From NCBI RefSeq assembly GCF_000264905.1, contig NW_006763141.1, positions 1,263,310 through 1,327,309 of the forward strand: DNA of 64,000 nt, in the 5' to 3' direction. The stretch comes from Stereum hirsutum FP-91666 SS1 (taxonomy: Eukaryota; Basidiomycota; Agaricomycetes; Russulales; Stereaceae). Shown piece by piece: positions 12,660 to 23,773 of the stretch; positions within the stretch are counted from its first letter, which is position 1, and every line of letters starts with the position of its first letter. Under the pieces are notes generated by a model. The model saw only the letters and a program-made list of their open reading frames with translations. It did no database searches and had not been told where the DNA came from. The translations under genes were made by a program, and so were the position numbers.

Positions 12660-13400
12660 AGAGACAGGACAGTAGGGCTTATAAACTCAGGAGATCATTG
12701 ACGGTTTGAACACCGCGAGGTTCCAGCCGCAAAACGCCCATGATTAGTTCGCGCCAAGTTGAAATATTCTCAGACGGCTGGTATTGAGTGATACGGGTCG
12801 GCGAGTTCAAAGGGTGTGTTGAGACCAAGTTTAAAGTACAGCCTGGTTAAGAGGAAACCGAGTACATGGGACTGTGCAGAGTAATTAGATGCCTCGGAGC
12901 TCCCCGAGAACGGCCTAACTAGATATCAAATAAGCCCGCCCGCGATCCTCTTCTGTATAGAGACAAAGGAACAATTGGATCTTTGGGTCTTCTCCGCGGT
13001 GTGTCGGATATTGCCGCTGTATCACATTGCGGCCTTCTAAATCATACAGCTACTCGGATGGGTCCTCAAGGACCGGTCCATAGATTTGTTATCCTATTGC
13101 GAAGAGGGGGTGGCGAGACTTCCTCATGGCCACGAATGCTCACACAGGACTGAGAGATGTTTCTAGCATAGATTACGAAGTTGGGATTTCTCTCACCTGG
13201 GGAGAGCTCCCCGAATCCAAATTTGGCCTCCTGGGTTACCTTGCCGCAGAACCAGGGGATCTACTATGATCGAACATCACACATCCTCCCGAGATAGTCG
13301 TAGCGATCAGACCGAGTTATTTCAGTCTGAGGAATCGAGACTGTGCCTTTAACGACTTACATACCGAGTAGATGGTGGAATAACCCCGTACTATCCGAAG
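12660..13400. other. No gene resolved
   Basis: This probably contains the missing 5' exon of the minus-strand gene ending at 12254 and, at its right end, the 5' part of the plus-strand membrane-protein gene. No ORF over 65 codons has a recognisable feature. Confidence 0.3.
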
Positions 13401-13401
13401 A

Positions 13402-15245
13402 GTGCTGCCAGGACTTCCCATCACCTATACTTCTCCGCCTTATATATTGCTCCGTCTATCATCTGAACCTGTTTTCTCAGATTCCTCCAGAATGTTTGCG
13501 GCACACCCAAACTTACACGTGTATGTGGTCGTAGGACCAACAGATTCATCGGAATTAGCACTTTATCCTGACTGGCTTCACCCCAAGGTAGGCATTTCTC
13601 ATATCATATCTGTGTCAATACATTACTTAATAACTCACTACTAATAGTGGGTCCGAGCATTCATATTCACTGGAGCTGCCTTTATCACAATTCTTCTGCC
13701 AATTCTGATCTTGCGTAATAAAGTCACCGTGGTTAGTCTTTTTTTTTTGTCTGTCTCGCATATATATCCTCTGAAGCTTATGAGCCCAGATACGGGCCAA
13801 TATCATAGCAACAAATATAGCCCTCCTATCCATGCTCGTATACGGTCTGTACGAGTATCGACCTGCCATCAGCTGGCGTGTGGAAATTGTCACAGCGAGA
13901 AAGTTGCAGGCTCCGAGTGTGCCCAGCATGGGCATACTAGCTACAGCTGTGCAGAATATGGCTATATCCATGATGAGAGTACTGGTTGACGTAGTAGCGC
14001 ACTCAGCCACTCTGATTCTGCAAGCGGAGGTATGTGGCAGCAAGCTACGCTGTATAATCTGGTTATGGATGTCTTCATCAGCTAGCAGAGATTATCAAGA
14101 TCCTTGCAGTCTATGTATTGGGATTGTTCTCCGGTTGTCTGTCGCTATGGAGCTTTTCATAGGTGTGTAATTTTGTCTATCCCATCAGGAATATCTTCTA
14201 ACTCCCACTATTGTCTATCAAATAGAAGGCGTTTGAAGTGGGCGAGGGCATAGCTGGAGATGACGTATATTTCTTCACTGANNNNNNNNNNNNNNNNNNN
14301 NNNNNNNNNNNNNNNNNNNNNNNNNNNNNNNNNNNNNNNNNNNNNNNNNNNNNNNNNNNNNNNNNNNNNNNNNNNNNNNNNNNNNNNNNNNNNNNNNNNN
14401 NNNNNNNNNNNNNNNNNNNNNNNNNNNNNNNNNNNNNNNNNNNNNNNNNNNNNNNNNNNNNNNNNNNNNNNNNNNNNNNNNNNNNNNNNNNNNNNNNNNN
14501 NNNNNNNNNNNNNNNNNNNNNTCATATCATATCTGTGTCAATACATTACTTAATAACTCACTACTAATAGTGGGTCCGAGCATTCATATTCACTGGAGCT
14601 GCCTTTATCACAATTCTTCTGCCAATTCTGATCTTGCGTAATAAAGTCACCGTGGTTAGTCTTTTTTTTTTTGTCTGTCTCGCATATATATCCTCTGAAG
14701 CTTATGAGCCCAGATACGGGCCAATATCATAGCAACAAATATAGCCCTCCTATCCATGCTCGTATACGGTCTGTACGAGTATCGACCTGCCATCAGCTGG
14801 CGTGTGGAAATTGTCACAGCGAGAAAGTTGCAGGCTCCGAGTGTGCCCAGCATGGGCATACTAGCTACAGCTGTGCAGAATATGGCTATATCCATGATGA
14901 GAGTACTGGTTGACGTAGTAGCGCACTCAGCCACTCTGATTCTGCAAGCGGAGGTATGTGGCAGCAAGCTACGCTGTATAATCTGGTTATGGATGTCTTC
15001 ATCAGCTAGCAGAGATTATCAAGATCCTTGCAGTCTATGTATTGGGATTGTTCTCCGGTTGTCTGTCGCTATGGAGCTTTTCATAGGTGTGTAATTTTGT
15101 CTATCCCATCAGGAATATCTTCTAACTCCCACTATTGTCTATCAAATAGAAGGCGTTTGAAGTGGGCGAGGGCATAGCTGGAGATGACGTATATTTCTTC
15201 ACTGATTTGACCTTCTCAGACCCGCGACTTTTCAGTACCTTTTAA
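13402..15245 (+). CDS. Multi-pass membrane protein, unknown function (middle assembled twice)
   Basis: An exon ending at 13587 (LHVYVVVGPTDSSELALY, then a GTAGGC donor) is followed after a TACTAATAG acceptor by exons that all recur in the second copy. The first has a membrane helix, FIFTGAAFITILLPILIL. The next, starting IRANIIATNIALLSMLVYGL, has a second helix and a conserved-looking ISWRVEIVTARK segment. A short exon gives a third helix, ILAVYVLGLFSGCLSLW. The last exon reads AFEVGEGIAGDDVYFFTD and stops at 15243-15245, only in the right copy because the left copy runs into the N gap. The real gene is almost certainly one copy: 5' exon, three helices, stop at 15245. The 5' end is not fixed. 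The family is not recognised. Confidence 0.55.
13599..14281 (+). repeat. Left copy of a 683-bp direct duplication flanking the N gap
   Basis: This segment matches 14522-15205 base for base over the stretches compared. The one difference is 10 versus 11 T in the poly-T tract near 13739-13748. It ends at the first N. The extreme identity and the position against an assembly gap point to an unmerged contig overlap, not a biological duplication. Confidence 0.9.
14282..14521. other. Assembly gap (240 N)
   Basis: An unbroken run of N. ORFs crossing it are meaningless. Confidence 0.99.
14522..15205 (+). repeat. Right copy of the duplication flanking the N gap
   Basis: This is the partner of 13599-14281, starting immediately after the last N. 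Only this copy continues past the shared segment into the final exon of the membrane-protein gene and its stop codon. Confidence 0.9.
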
Positions 15246-15349
15246 GCAATGTTTCGAGTGCACTATATTGTCCCAGAGCACATAGAGCGGTGTTTTAAAC
15301 ACCTTTTACGTGTTTGAATATTCATTTGGAATATTCATGAATTGATTGA

Positions 15350-15480
15350 CTAGTAGAACCCGTGCACCAAAACCCGCGGTTTAGCGGGTACGGGTCCAGC
15401 GGGTACGGGTACGGTAGTCAACTTTGTACCCGCGGTTGGACCCGTGGCGAACCCTATTCCGGCCATTCCGACGGGCCACT
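15350..15480. repeat. GGGTACGGGT-rich repeat, possible hAT-type MITE relic
   Basis: Repeats of GGGTACGGGT and CCCGCGGTT alternate on both strands, starting just after TAGTAGAACCCGTGCACC. Subterminal repeats of this kind are seen in hAT-type nonautonomous elements. No matching right end or target duplication was found, so the assignment is tentative. Confidence 0.3.
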
Positions 15481-17012
15481 CTACACGGGGCAACAGTGCT
15501 TGTCCTCGAGCCAGTCTCGATGCTACCATTTAAATATTGGGTTTTAGGACTGTGATTGTGTCAACAACACACTAGAATCACTTGTACAATCTTTGAGATG
15601 GAGATATCTCGAAACATTGCTTTACAGTGGAGGGTGGCCCGCCGCCAGAGGACGGTGGTCGTGGCGCTCACAACTTGTTATGGGAGTCGGTTGCGTCAGA
15701 AGAAGCCACAAGCCCCATGGCAGAAAAAAGCGACTGCGACTACGATTCTGCAAATTGCTGTAAAACCTCTAATGTGGGCGTGTGGCACGATTGTGGCGTT
15801 TCAAATTTCAATCGTGACTGTGACTGGTGTGACGAAGTTCGGGCAGAAGCGCTGAAGCTTTGCTGTCGTCCTGTCACTCTCCTTCGTCATCCTTCGCCCT
15901 TCATTTTTCGTCGTCGTCTTCCTCTTCTTCGTTGCTGAGACTTGTAGAGGCAACCTCTCGAGTCTCGGTAGATTCAGTATTTATCTATCTGGTATACGCT
16001 CTTTCAAGTCGACTACGAGGCCCACGACCGTTCTTGTTTGCGACCGACGAGCAAACCCGGATATCTCTCATTGTGCGCAGAGAAAGAGCGGATGCCTAGC
16101 TCGGACTGCGTATGCGGTCCTTGCTGGCTGCTTTACTCGGCCAAGTGAGATATTTCGGTGCTCGTAACCATCCCGAACAACGCGGCTAGATTGTGACCGA
16201 AGTAGTCGATACGGAGAGTCGAGGAGATCCCACATTCGCGGTGTGTATGTCGTATCTTCTTACTCGAACGGCAAGCCATTTGTAAGCTCATCTCAGCAGT
16301 TCGTACATCTGCCAACTTCCTATTCCACGGTGCGTGCGTGTCCTGCATATGCAGTCTTCCTTACTTAGCTCATCGCTGACCGTTTACATCCGATGCGCGC
16401 GACACAATCACAGACTGATACTGGACAATCGCCCCTGGTCCAACGTAAATACCCAACCCATTCACCTCTGCCCAAATGTTGCCGGCCGATTAGTATTCGC
16501 GTTGACGTTCACCCCTGGATGAATCGTCCTCCGTGCCGCCTCCGACCTTGTCGCCTTGGTCTGTCGGCTAACACCTGAGAGTAGAGCCAAGCATGACGTT
16601 GGACACTCGCCTTCCGGGTATCTAGCCTGACATGGTGAGTATTTCATATTGTTCATTCGACGACCCTTCTCCTTCTGAGACAACCAAGGCATTCCCAGCT
16701 CTGTCGCCTCCTTGCTCCGTGGTGAGTATCTTGGAGCTAGCGTGGCCAACGCACCTATCGGCATTGATCGCTCAAGCCTTCGCTGTATATCGTACCTTGT
16801 CAACGAAACTCGCACATGATGTACGTACTTGTGGCTCGACTATCGTTCATATTTTCCTGCGTTTGCGTCATCCATCGTCGCTGTTGAGCGATCTCCGCCT
16901 TCTGCTCTTACTGCCAGTCTTTGCATCAATGCGCCTTTATAGGCGATTTCGCCAGCACCTGCCATCACATAAAATGCACATTCAGGAGACATAATATGTA
17001 CAGAACTCGAGA
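15481..17012. other. No gene resolved; low-scoring exon-like pieces
   Basis: A Cys-rich ORF at 15627-15938 (+) and short plus-strand pieces around 16625-16840 bounded by GTGAGT and GTACGT donors could be exons. None has a recognisable domain, and the frames change every 50-100 bp. 16133-16348 and 16462-16815 (-) are probably chance ORFs. Confidence 0.3.
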
Positions 17013-17897
17013 TCATTTTGGAGGCCAGTAACGCAAGGCAAAGTTTTCCCGATCCCAACCTTGCCTGTTATAATATTTAGCGCCACCGCCAACGTTTGTT
17101 CTGGCATACTCGTGCTGACTTATGCCCCTAAGAACACCGCACAATATTACCAAACAACAGCAATATGAACCAATCCTCACTATACGAAGTATCCTGCTCC
17201 ACGAGTTCGTACGACCGGAACGGGCTGACGTGCTGACAATGTGATCAATAACAGCACAGCCAACTGCGAGATCCTGCTTCAAGGCTTTCCATCTCTCCGC
17301 AGTCTCGACCTCCGCCACGGCATCTGGCTTCATGGGCCACTGCATCGGCGCATGATAGTGCACTATCGCATCGGCGGTCAGTTGCAGTTCGTGATGAGTG
17401 GAGGGCGGCTTCGCTTCGTCTGGGTGGCGGGCATAAGTTAAGATACCTTGAATCTCTAGCATCGATTGACTTGAGAGAACGTGGGGCGGTGCTGTCTGAA
17501 CGCCTTCATCCACCAAGCGCCGAACGTCGTGTGGGCGGATGGTGGCAGAAGAGGCGGTGGAGGTATCTTGTGTAGTCTCGGAAAAGGAGGACCGGGGAGA
17601 ATCGTTGAGCCCTTCCTCTGGTCTGGCTTCTACGTCGCTCAGGAGTATTGCCAGTGAGGAAGGCGTGGAGGATGATGCATCTTCTGGAATTTCAGAAATA
17701 CCAGATGACGGTGAAACGCTGGGTCCTTCCTGCATGACGACCCCTTCGCTGCGAAGAAATAAGGAGCTGGATGGGTTATTGTACTCTTCCTCCGGCTCTT
17801 CTGAGGTAGTGCTGGCGCTTTTCTCGATGGCAGCTGGTAATTCGATTTGGCGAGAGACAGGTGTTCGACCACCAATATTGCTCTCAGATGCAGACAA
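17013..17897 (-). CDS. Ser/Glu-rich protein with one C-terminal membrane helix
   Basis: A single open exon of 294 residues. The first 150 residues are low-complexity, rich in Ser, Glu, Pro and Thr, and probably disordered. A middle segment (HELQLTADAIVHYHAPMQWP, then ERWKALKQDLAVG) looks folded. Near residue 240 is a hydrophobic run, IGSYCCCLVILCGVL, preceded by basic residues, which suggests a tail-anchored protein with a short exposed C-terminus. The ATG at 17897 is the first in frame. It sits 5' to 3' behind the coiled-coil gene on the same strand. No family is recognised, and splicing at the 3' end is possible. Confidence 0.5.
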   Translation of the reverse strand: MSASESNIGGRTPVSRQIELPAAIEKSASTTSEEPEEEYNNPSSSLFLRSEGVVMQEGPSVSPSSGISEIPEDASSSTPSSLAILLSDVEARPEEGLNDSPRSSFSETTQDTSTASSATIRPHDVRRLVDEGVQTAPPHVLSSQSMLEIQGILTYARHPDEAKPPSTHHELQLTADAIVHYHAPMQWPMKPDAVAEVETAERWKALKQDLAVGCAVIDHIVSTSARSGRTNSWSRILRIVRIGSYCCCLVILCGVLRGISQHEYARTNVGGGAKYYNRQGWDRENFALRYWPPK

Positions 17898-18195
17898 CGG
17901 AGCGACGGCGGTTATTATGAGCGGTGATAGGATTGTGGCGTCTGACGATGAGGTGTAACTCGTTGCCTCGATTGACCACTCATTGTATTCGTGAGATCCT
18001 TCGGATTCCTTCCGTGCGGTGAAGAGTTAGCTCACAGGATTCAAAGTGCGCACGCGCGAGAGAACTCATACAGTAGGCGATGTAATCAATATTTCTTCTA
18101 AGTGAACCCGCAGTGCTCGCGGTGTCCTACCCAACCCAGATTCCGACGTATACTTGTGGTCGGGTATGAATGATCGCCGGATCTCGGAGGCCAGG

Positions 18196-18964
18196 TCATT
18201 CCCAATGGGTTCGTCCGCCACTGTCTTCGGCAGCTTCAGGCCCGTAGCTGTGATCCTCATGTAGACGAATCAGTAACCTCTGAACCCTGTCGAATTCTTG
18301 CTGCAATCGGGCCTCCTCCTGATGGACGAATCGAAGCTCGTCCTGGAGGGTGGAGACCTTGATATCATATTGCTGTCGGTCCCGATGCCACCGATTTCGT
18401 TCGTCGCTGTGCCGGCGTGAAGAGAGCTCGCATACTCGAAGTCGTTCCTGTTGACCCAGAACTTCTCTCTTGAGCCGCTCAACTTCGGCTGATTACATCG
18501 ATATTAGGAGAGGTCTATTAGCTTCGCACTATCCAAAATACTTACATTTCTCGTCTTTGTGAATTCGTCTCATGCGGAAAAAGTCACTCTCGATTTTAGA
18601 CAGAGATGTCTCAGACTTCGCCAATTTCTCCTCTAGAGCCGTGTTTTGGTTATCTTTCGCTCTCTTTCAATACTGTTATCTTGCATGGAAAGCTAAAGAA
18701 TTCGGTATCACGTACCCGTTCGGTTTCGAATCTCGTAGCCCTACGCTGAAGAGAGGCCAAAGTCTTCTCAAGCGTAGCGAGCTGTGCTTCCTGGGTAGCG
18801 CTCTCTGTGGTGCGGCTCGTTTCACTCTGATGAAGAGCACGTTCAGACTCGTCGAGCAGGTTCTGCAAAGCTCGGGGAGTGTAGGTCTCTGGCTAGAATA
18901 TCGCATCCGTTGTTAGTGCGTGTATCGTATCAGCATTTTTGAATCCACGAACATTGGCAGACAT
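18196..18964 (-). CDS. Coiled-coil protein, four or more exons
   Basis: The best model starts at the ATG 18964-18962 with a four-codon exon, then an intron with a CACTAAC branch site and TTCTAG acceptor. The next exon has the heptad-rich run LQNLLDESERALHQSETS and ends near a GTACGT donor around 18710. The next exon (KLAKSETSLSKIESDFF) ends at a GTAAGT donor near 18543. The last, starting EVERLKREVLGQQERLR, ends at a TGA at 18198-18196. Almost the whole product is predicted heptad repeat with many Glu, Arg, Gln and Leu residues, so it is a rod-like or dimerising protein. No named family is recognised. The internal splice near 18660 is the least certain. Confidence 0.55.
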
Positions 18965-19422
18965 TGTATGTGATCATAGGTGGCGATAGGACGGCTTCGT
19001 CCTGTAGGCCAAACAGCTTGAACTCTACTGGGTGCTCGATTGAAGGTGCCAAAACGTCGGACGGGGAGGTATCTGACAGCTCACAGTGGGTGATGAACTC
19101 AGAACGATGGACTAGGCCCCCAAACGACGAATCTAGTACGTCGAGTCACCAGCATGCTTGTGTCCTGGCCGAAACACTACGATGATGCCGAATCACCTTG
19201 CGATCTAGTCATAACTAGGTTCTATGACTGTGTTTCTGGAAGACACTGCCTGAAGAAGCAAGGACTGTCTGCACAGTACGTGCTCGCAAACCATAGTGAG
19301 CTGGGGTATATTTTACATTGCGATGGAGAGTTTTACGATAAAATATTGTGGCAGGTAGAAAAACATAGAGGGAAAAGATGGGTTCTACGGGACAATAACG
19401 AACCACAACGGGGAAACCACTA
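18965..19422. other. Intergenic, no gene supported
   Basis: Upstream region of the coiled-coil gene. A plus-strand ORF at 19154-19486 ends inside the CTTTAG dyad cluster and has no domain. Confidence 0.35.
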
Positions 19423-19664
19423 TTTAGAGCCCGCTAAAGTGGGATCTAAATGTTGGTCGAAATATTATATATGGATGCCAATTTAGCGCTCTCTAAAGCA
19501 AAGCTTTAGCGAGCTCTATAGTGAGTTCCATTGGGTATTCTCTGAATTACCTTTAGAGGGTGCTAAAGAGATTCGGGGTTGCCACTTAAGGCAAGCCCGA
19601 GGTGCTCGACAGCCTTTAGCGTCCTCCAAAGTCAATCTTTAGCGTTTGTACGGCATTTCTAAAG
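19423..19664. repeat. Cluster of CTTTAG...CTAAAG dyads
   Basis: Five 17-18-bp imperfect palindromes of the form TTTAGMG, 4-5 bases, CTAAAG lie at 19423-19439, 19482-19498, 19504-19521, 19551-19568 and 19614-19631. A sixth half-site CTTTAGCG lies at 19637 with a looser partner at about 19660. Spacings are irregular. Such arrays may be binding sites, or subterminal repeats of a nonautonomous transposon whose ends were not identified. Confidence 0.6.
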
Positions 19665-21740
19665 AAAATGCATAGAGGTCAACGGCCCCAAGCCGCAAAA
19701 AGGCCCGAAACGGGGTTGCCAAATCTCCCTAATGCTACACTACAATATCGAACCTACGCTATATTTGGTCTTGTGAATTACAAATATCCTCTCCGGACTG
19801 TTCCTCTGAGGCCAACATTCGTCCTCCAAAACCTCAGCACCGCCGTCGTGCCCAAGGCGCGCTCCGCCCTGAAGTCCTCAACGAAAATGAAGCTAGGCCG
19901 TGGTAAGGCAAAGAGTACGACATCAATAAGACTATTTCGTCGAATTCAGCTATCTGGTTGGACTAAATGGACAACCACTTACTCGATGAATATGCAATGC
20001 GGATCCGACCATTATCCTTCGGATGCCTCTATGATCTTTTGCCCGACCAAGATGCGGCTCAACAGAGAGAATAATTGGGCCGTGATTTGAACAGCATAAC
20101 GCAGAGAGATCCCCATGGTGGCTGCGCTGTATGGTCCGAGAACAGGCAAGGACGCGACAGCATGGGGTTTTCGTGGTATCCCATGCAGAGAAGAGGGAGG
20201 AAAGGGGGTTGGCTCGCAGCACTACAGGGGAGTGTCGCGAAGAACGAGGGGTCGATAGACAGCTCTTGAGACTATGTGGCATTCTCGTGAAGATCAGGAC
20301 GGTGGGCTTTTAAAGACAAGGTGTTCTTGGTGTTGCATGCAGCCGAGGTCCTTCAGGAAGACAGTAGATTGAAGAAGTTGAACAAAAGCGAGAGTGGGTT
20401 CGCATGAGAAGATGAGTCCGCATCTTAGCAAGTGATCTAGTCTAGGCATGTAGGTACAGTACCAAGCGCGAGGTAGCACGATAAAAGACAACGGGAAGGT
20501 GTTTGTGCGGCGAGGTATTCGTGCGACAAAGAAGAGAGCGGCAGGTGGCGGCGGGGTGAAGTCATTTATTTGGTCGAGCCAGCAGGAAACCTAGCAAGCA
20601 AGTAACGCTCGTCGCATCTCATGCATTTGTTGGCCTCGCAAAGCGTAGAGGATCACATAAACCATTAGAGAAGACTGCGGTGACACGACAGCTCACGAAC
20701 GCTCAAGGAACGTCACCTGCACGAATTCTGTCCTGGCCGTGAGACAGATCGCCTTGCATCAGATGACTTTGATGCCGGCCAGCAGAGGTGGGAGAATACA
20801 AACCGAATCAAAGAATTCGTTGAACGTACAATCCCCGACGCCAGCGCAACTAACAACCCAGAAGACAAAGATCAAAAAGTTCCCACAGATATCACGCTCA
20901 ATCCAGCCCCGGTCGAGGTGCCTCAAATGGTCATCGACGGCGAGTTCGTAGTCGGTGACTTGGATAGCGAGGACGAAATGGGCGACGATGGAATCGATGT
21001 TCTGGATCGTCCAGTTGTTGTGCGCGACGGGGGACGAGGGCGTGAGGCAGCGGAAGAAGCGGGTCATGGAGGGTTGTAGATTTTCTTTGTCTGTTTGGAT
21101 TGATGGATTTGGGCGTCGGTATGCGGTCAAGGTGAGAGAAGAGAGACAGGGGATGCCAGCTAGGCGGAGTGACAGGGCGAGACTTAGATAGTGGGACTTC
21201 GCCTGTGTAAGTAATGGATCTCCTCGAATGGCAGACTTTTGGATAGCAACGGCTCAGGAATTCAGCGAGTTCGTGCGTGAGTTCCTCCGCTAAAGTAAGT
21301 CCGAATGAGAACACAGCGAGATACACAAGAGACAAGAGAGGAGAGGGAAGAAAGAGAAGGATGAGAACGTACCGGCCTTGGTACCGCCCTTCACGACTCC
21401 AGGCCTATCAGGCAGAGATTGCAGAACTCGCTCCCCGCGCGAGGCGACGCGCTGTGTGCGGATGCGGTTCCGTACCCTACAGAGCAACGCCGATGGAGAA
21501 AAATAAGGATTAGTGAACGCGATCGCAAAACATACCACGGAGCTCTTTGTCTGCCTTGAGACACTATACGTACTACATCCCGTCCCGACCCACTCATACC
21601 CGTAGCCCCGCAGATCGAAGCAACGACCGGAAAACGAATTGTACGCACAAGTGGTGACCACGATTATGCCTTGGTACTGCACTTTAGACCCTGGGCGGTG
21701 GGCTATCAGCTGACCGTTTCCAGGCATAGAGAGAGAAGAC
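19665..21740. other. No gene resolved
   Basis: ORFs of 100-140 codons occur on both strands (19668-20090 +, 20759-21130 -, 20931-21335 -). The minus ORF at 20759-21130 has a folded-looking segment (NNWTIQNIDSIVAHFVLAI) but overlaps another minus ORF in a different frame. 21290-21740 may contain decayed downstream parts of the Snf4-like gene. Confidence 0.3.
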
Positions 21741-21769
21741 AAAAAAGATCACGCACGATGACGCCCACC

Positions 21770-21960
21770 GACTCGTACATGTTCACCACCACGCCGTTCT
21801 CGTCTACGATGGGCCCAGCCGGTATCTCGCGCTCGGAGAACATATGCACGACATCGAAGACGGCTGTGTTCATCATGGCGGTAGCGATAGGGTGCCACGG
21901 GTTCGAGCCGTCTGCGGGCGGTGGGTCGTCTTCTGAATGTTGGCCGACGTACGTGCCTAT
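21770..21960 (-). pseudogene. Snf4/AMPK-gamma-like CBS-domain remnant
   Basis: One open stretch reads IGTYVGQHSEDD, then NPWHPIATAMMNTAVFDVVH, then FSEREIPAGPIVDENGVVVN and MYESVGVI. This is the pattern of a CBS motif in the gamma subunit of the Snf1/AMPK kinase, where a GTWS/GTYVG-type start is followed by a helix, a strand with PIVDE-G and then NxYESxDV. Intact homologues continue directly into a TLVR-type segment. Here only out-of-frame pieces follow (around 21640), and no intact upstream CBS domains are seen. It is probably a decayed or fragmentary copy. An uncertain multi-intron structure is the alternative. Confidence 0.5.
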
Positions 21961-22690
21961 GCTAGAGGGAGGGGCGGGTGTTTTTGGGAGATTGGAGCGT
22001 CACTGGCTTGTATATGGGCGAGATGACGGCTGTGTCCGTGATGGACCATTTGAGGTTGCAATGGCGCGGGCGTGTGTGGCATTTTCATTGCGTGAGAGGA
22101 GGCAGAAGTTGAGGAGGAAGACGAGACAGGAAGTCGGAGAGAGGATTTAAAAGACGACGGGTTCAACCCATTCGTCTCGGTATGGACGTGGGGTATATCT
22201 TCTATATGTGGAGGGGGGCAATGCTCGAGCCGCCACTGGGACAGGTCACGTGCTGGGAATCCGCGCGAAAGCTGTATTGGCTACGCGACCGACGCGTAAA
22301 TGGAAAGTTCCGCGCAAGTCCTGTCCGAGCGCGTCGTGCTGGCATGCCTTCGAGGCATACAGACCTCCTAGAAAATGCCACAGACCTCTCGCGGTCCGGG
22401 AATGACCCACATGTAAGATAGATACTATGTAATGCTTCATGAGCACATCTGCTTATTTTATAGAACACAAATGGCTTTGGTAAAGTCAATGCATAATGTG
22501 GACTCAGTGCCACAGTCTACTACTTCTTGTCTTGAGCTTTGCCAGACGACGAAGACTGTCGGACTTTTTCGATTAACAATAGAGAGTGATCCCTACGGGT
22601 CTGATGGGTCTTGTGTATGGAACAGAAAACAAGCCCATAGTGAGCAGTGAGCCAGTCTGACCGGGTAGTACTATGAAGTAGTAATCCCTC
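21961..22690. other. No gene supported
   Basis: This contains possible upstream relics of the Snf4-like fragment (a segment encoding LKWSITDTAVISP near 22030) and otherwise only short ORFs on both strands up to the 3' end of the interrupted coiled-coil gene. Confidence 0.35.
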
Positions 22691-23579
22691 ATGTTATCCT
22701 CGGTACATCAACTCCCCCTCCTCTTCGTCCTTGTCATCCCCATCCTCTTCGCCATGTTCATCCTCTCCTTCCCCCTGATCATCACTCTCGTCCAATGACA
22801 GCAACTCTGAGCTGGAGGCTGTCCCTGATGCTGTTGGAAAGCGACTGTTCCACCCAAGATCAGACCTGTGTGGCACGGACTCGGGTGGAAAGAAGCATGC
22901 GGAAACGTACACTTTATAGCGCTGTAACGCCGCAATGACCTGCTCTAAACGCTCGGGCTTCCGTTTGAGTCGTGCCTTGATCGGCACCTCAGTGTCCTTC
23001 ACGATGGTCCTATAGACTTCGAGTTGAACCTGAAGCTGAGCGTCTAGCATCCTTCGGATAACGGATTCGTCGAGAACGAGTCCGACAGCAGCAAGACGAG
23101 CCATTTTCTCAGCAAGTAGTCGTGCCTTCTTCTCCGCAGCCGCACGCTTCGTAGCTACAGCTTGCGCCGATGCATCTAGGAACAGATCGCGAAATACTCC
23201 AGAGGCACCGCTAGCCTCCGCTACACGCTGAGTCGCCATAACGGAACGGTGATCGTCTGGACCAAAGAAGACCTTCATGAACTTTTCTGTACCGTTATGG
23301 TTGCGCTCTATCTTGGCAGAAGTCAGCTCAATCGTCTGTGTCGGGTGAGCTCCAGTTTCGAGGCGAGTTTCTCCTAGGGAACCCTCGTTTGCGTCATTCG
23401 TTGAAGGTGTGAAGCGCTCAAGAGGCGTAGACCGTGCTATGAGACCATCATCAGCGAACTCCGTAGTGAACCGTTCCCAGGTCTCGAGGCAGCGAACAAG
23501 TCCAGCGAGGAAGACAGGTTGAAAGAAGGGGAGCGTGGGCATGAGTTCGTGAAGGGCAGTGATAGATTTCGAATGCTCC

Positions 23580-23588
23580 CAGGGAAGG
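23580..23588. repeat. MULE target-site duplication, left
   Basis: CAGGGAAGG immediately outside the left terminal repeat. It matches 27505-27513. Confidence 0.93.
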
Positions 23589-23704
23589 GGCCAAGAGGCG
23601 CGAACAGTCGCTTGCCTTTTTCGGATGAACCGCCCCGTTGGCTCCCTCGCTCACCACGTGTCGCGCTCGACTTGGAGAGACGAGAGTCGTCGACGCGCCA
23701 CCTC
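23589..23704 (+). repeat. MULE left terminal inverted repeat (116 bp)
   Basis: Identical to the reverse complement of 27388-27504 except for one missing G in the run near 23675. Confidence 0.95.
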
Positions 23705-23773
23705 GGGACAGGCCAAGTATTTACTCTAGTTCAAGGCTTTTTGTATAGGTAGAAATTATGTAGAGCATATATA

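Noticed and set aside
14208..14567. ORFs crossing the N run
   Set aside because: They consist of unknown bases.
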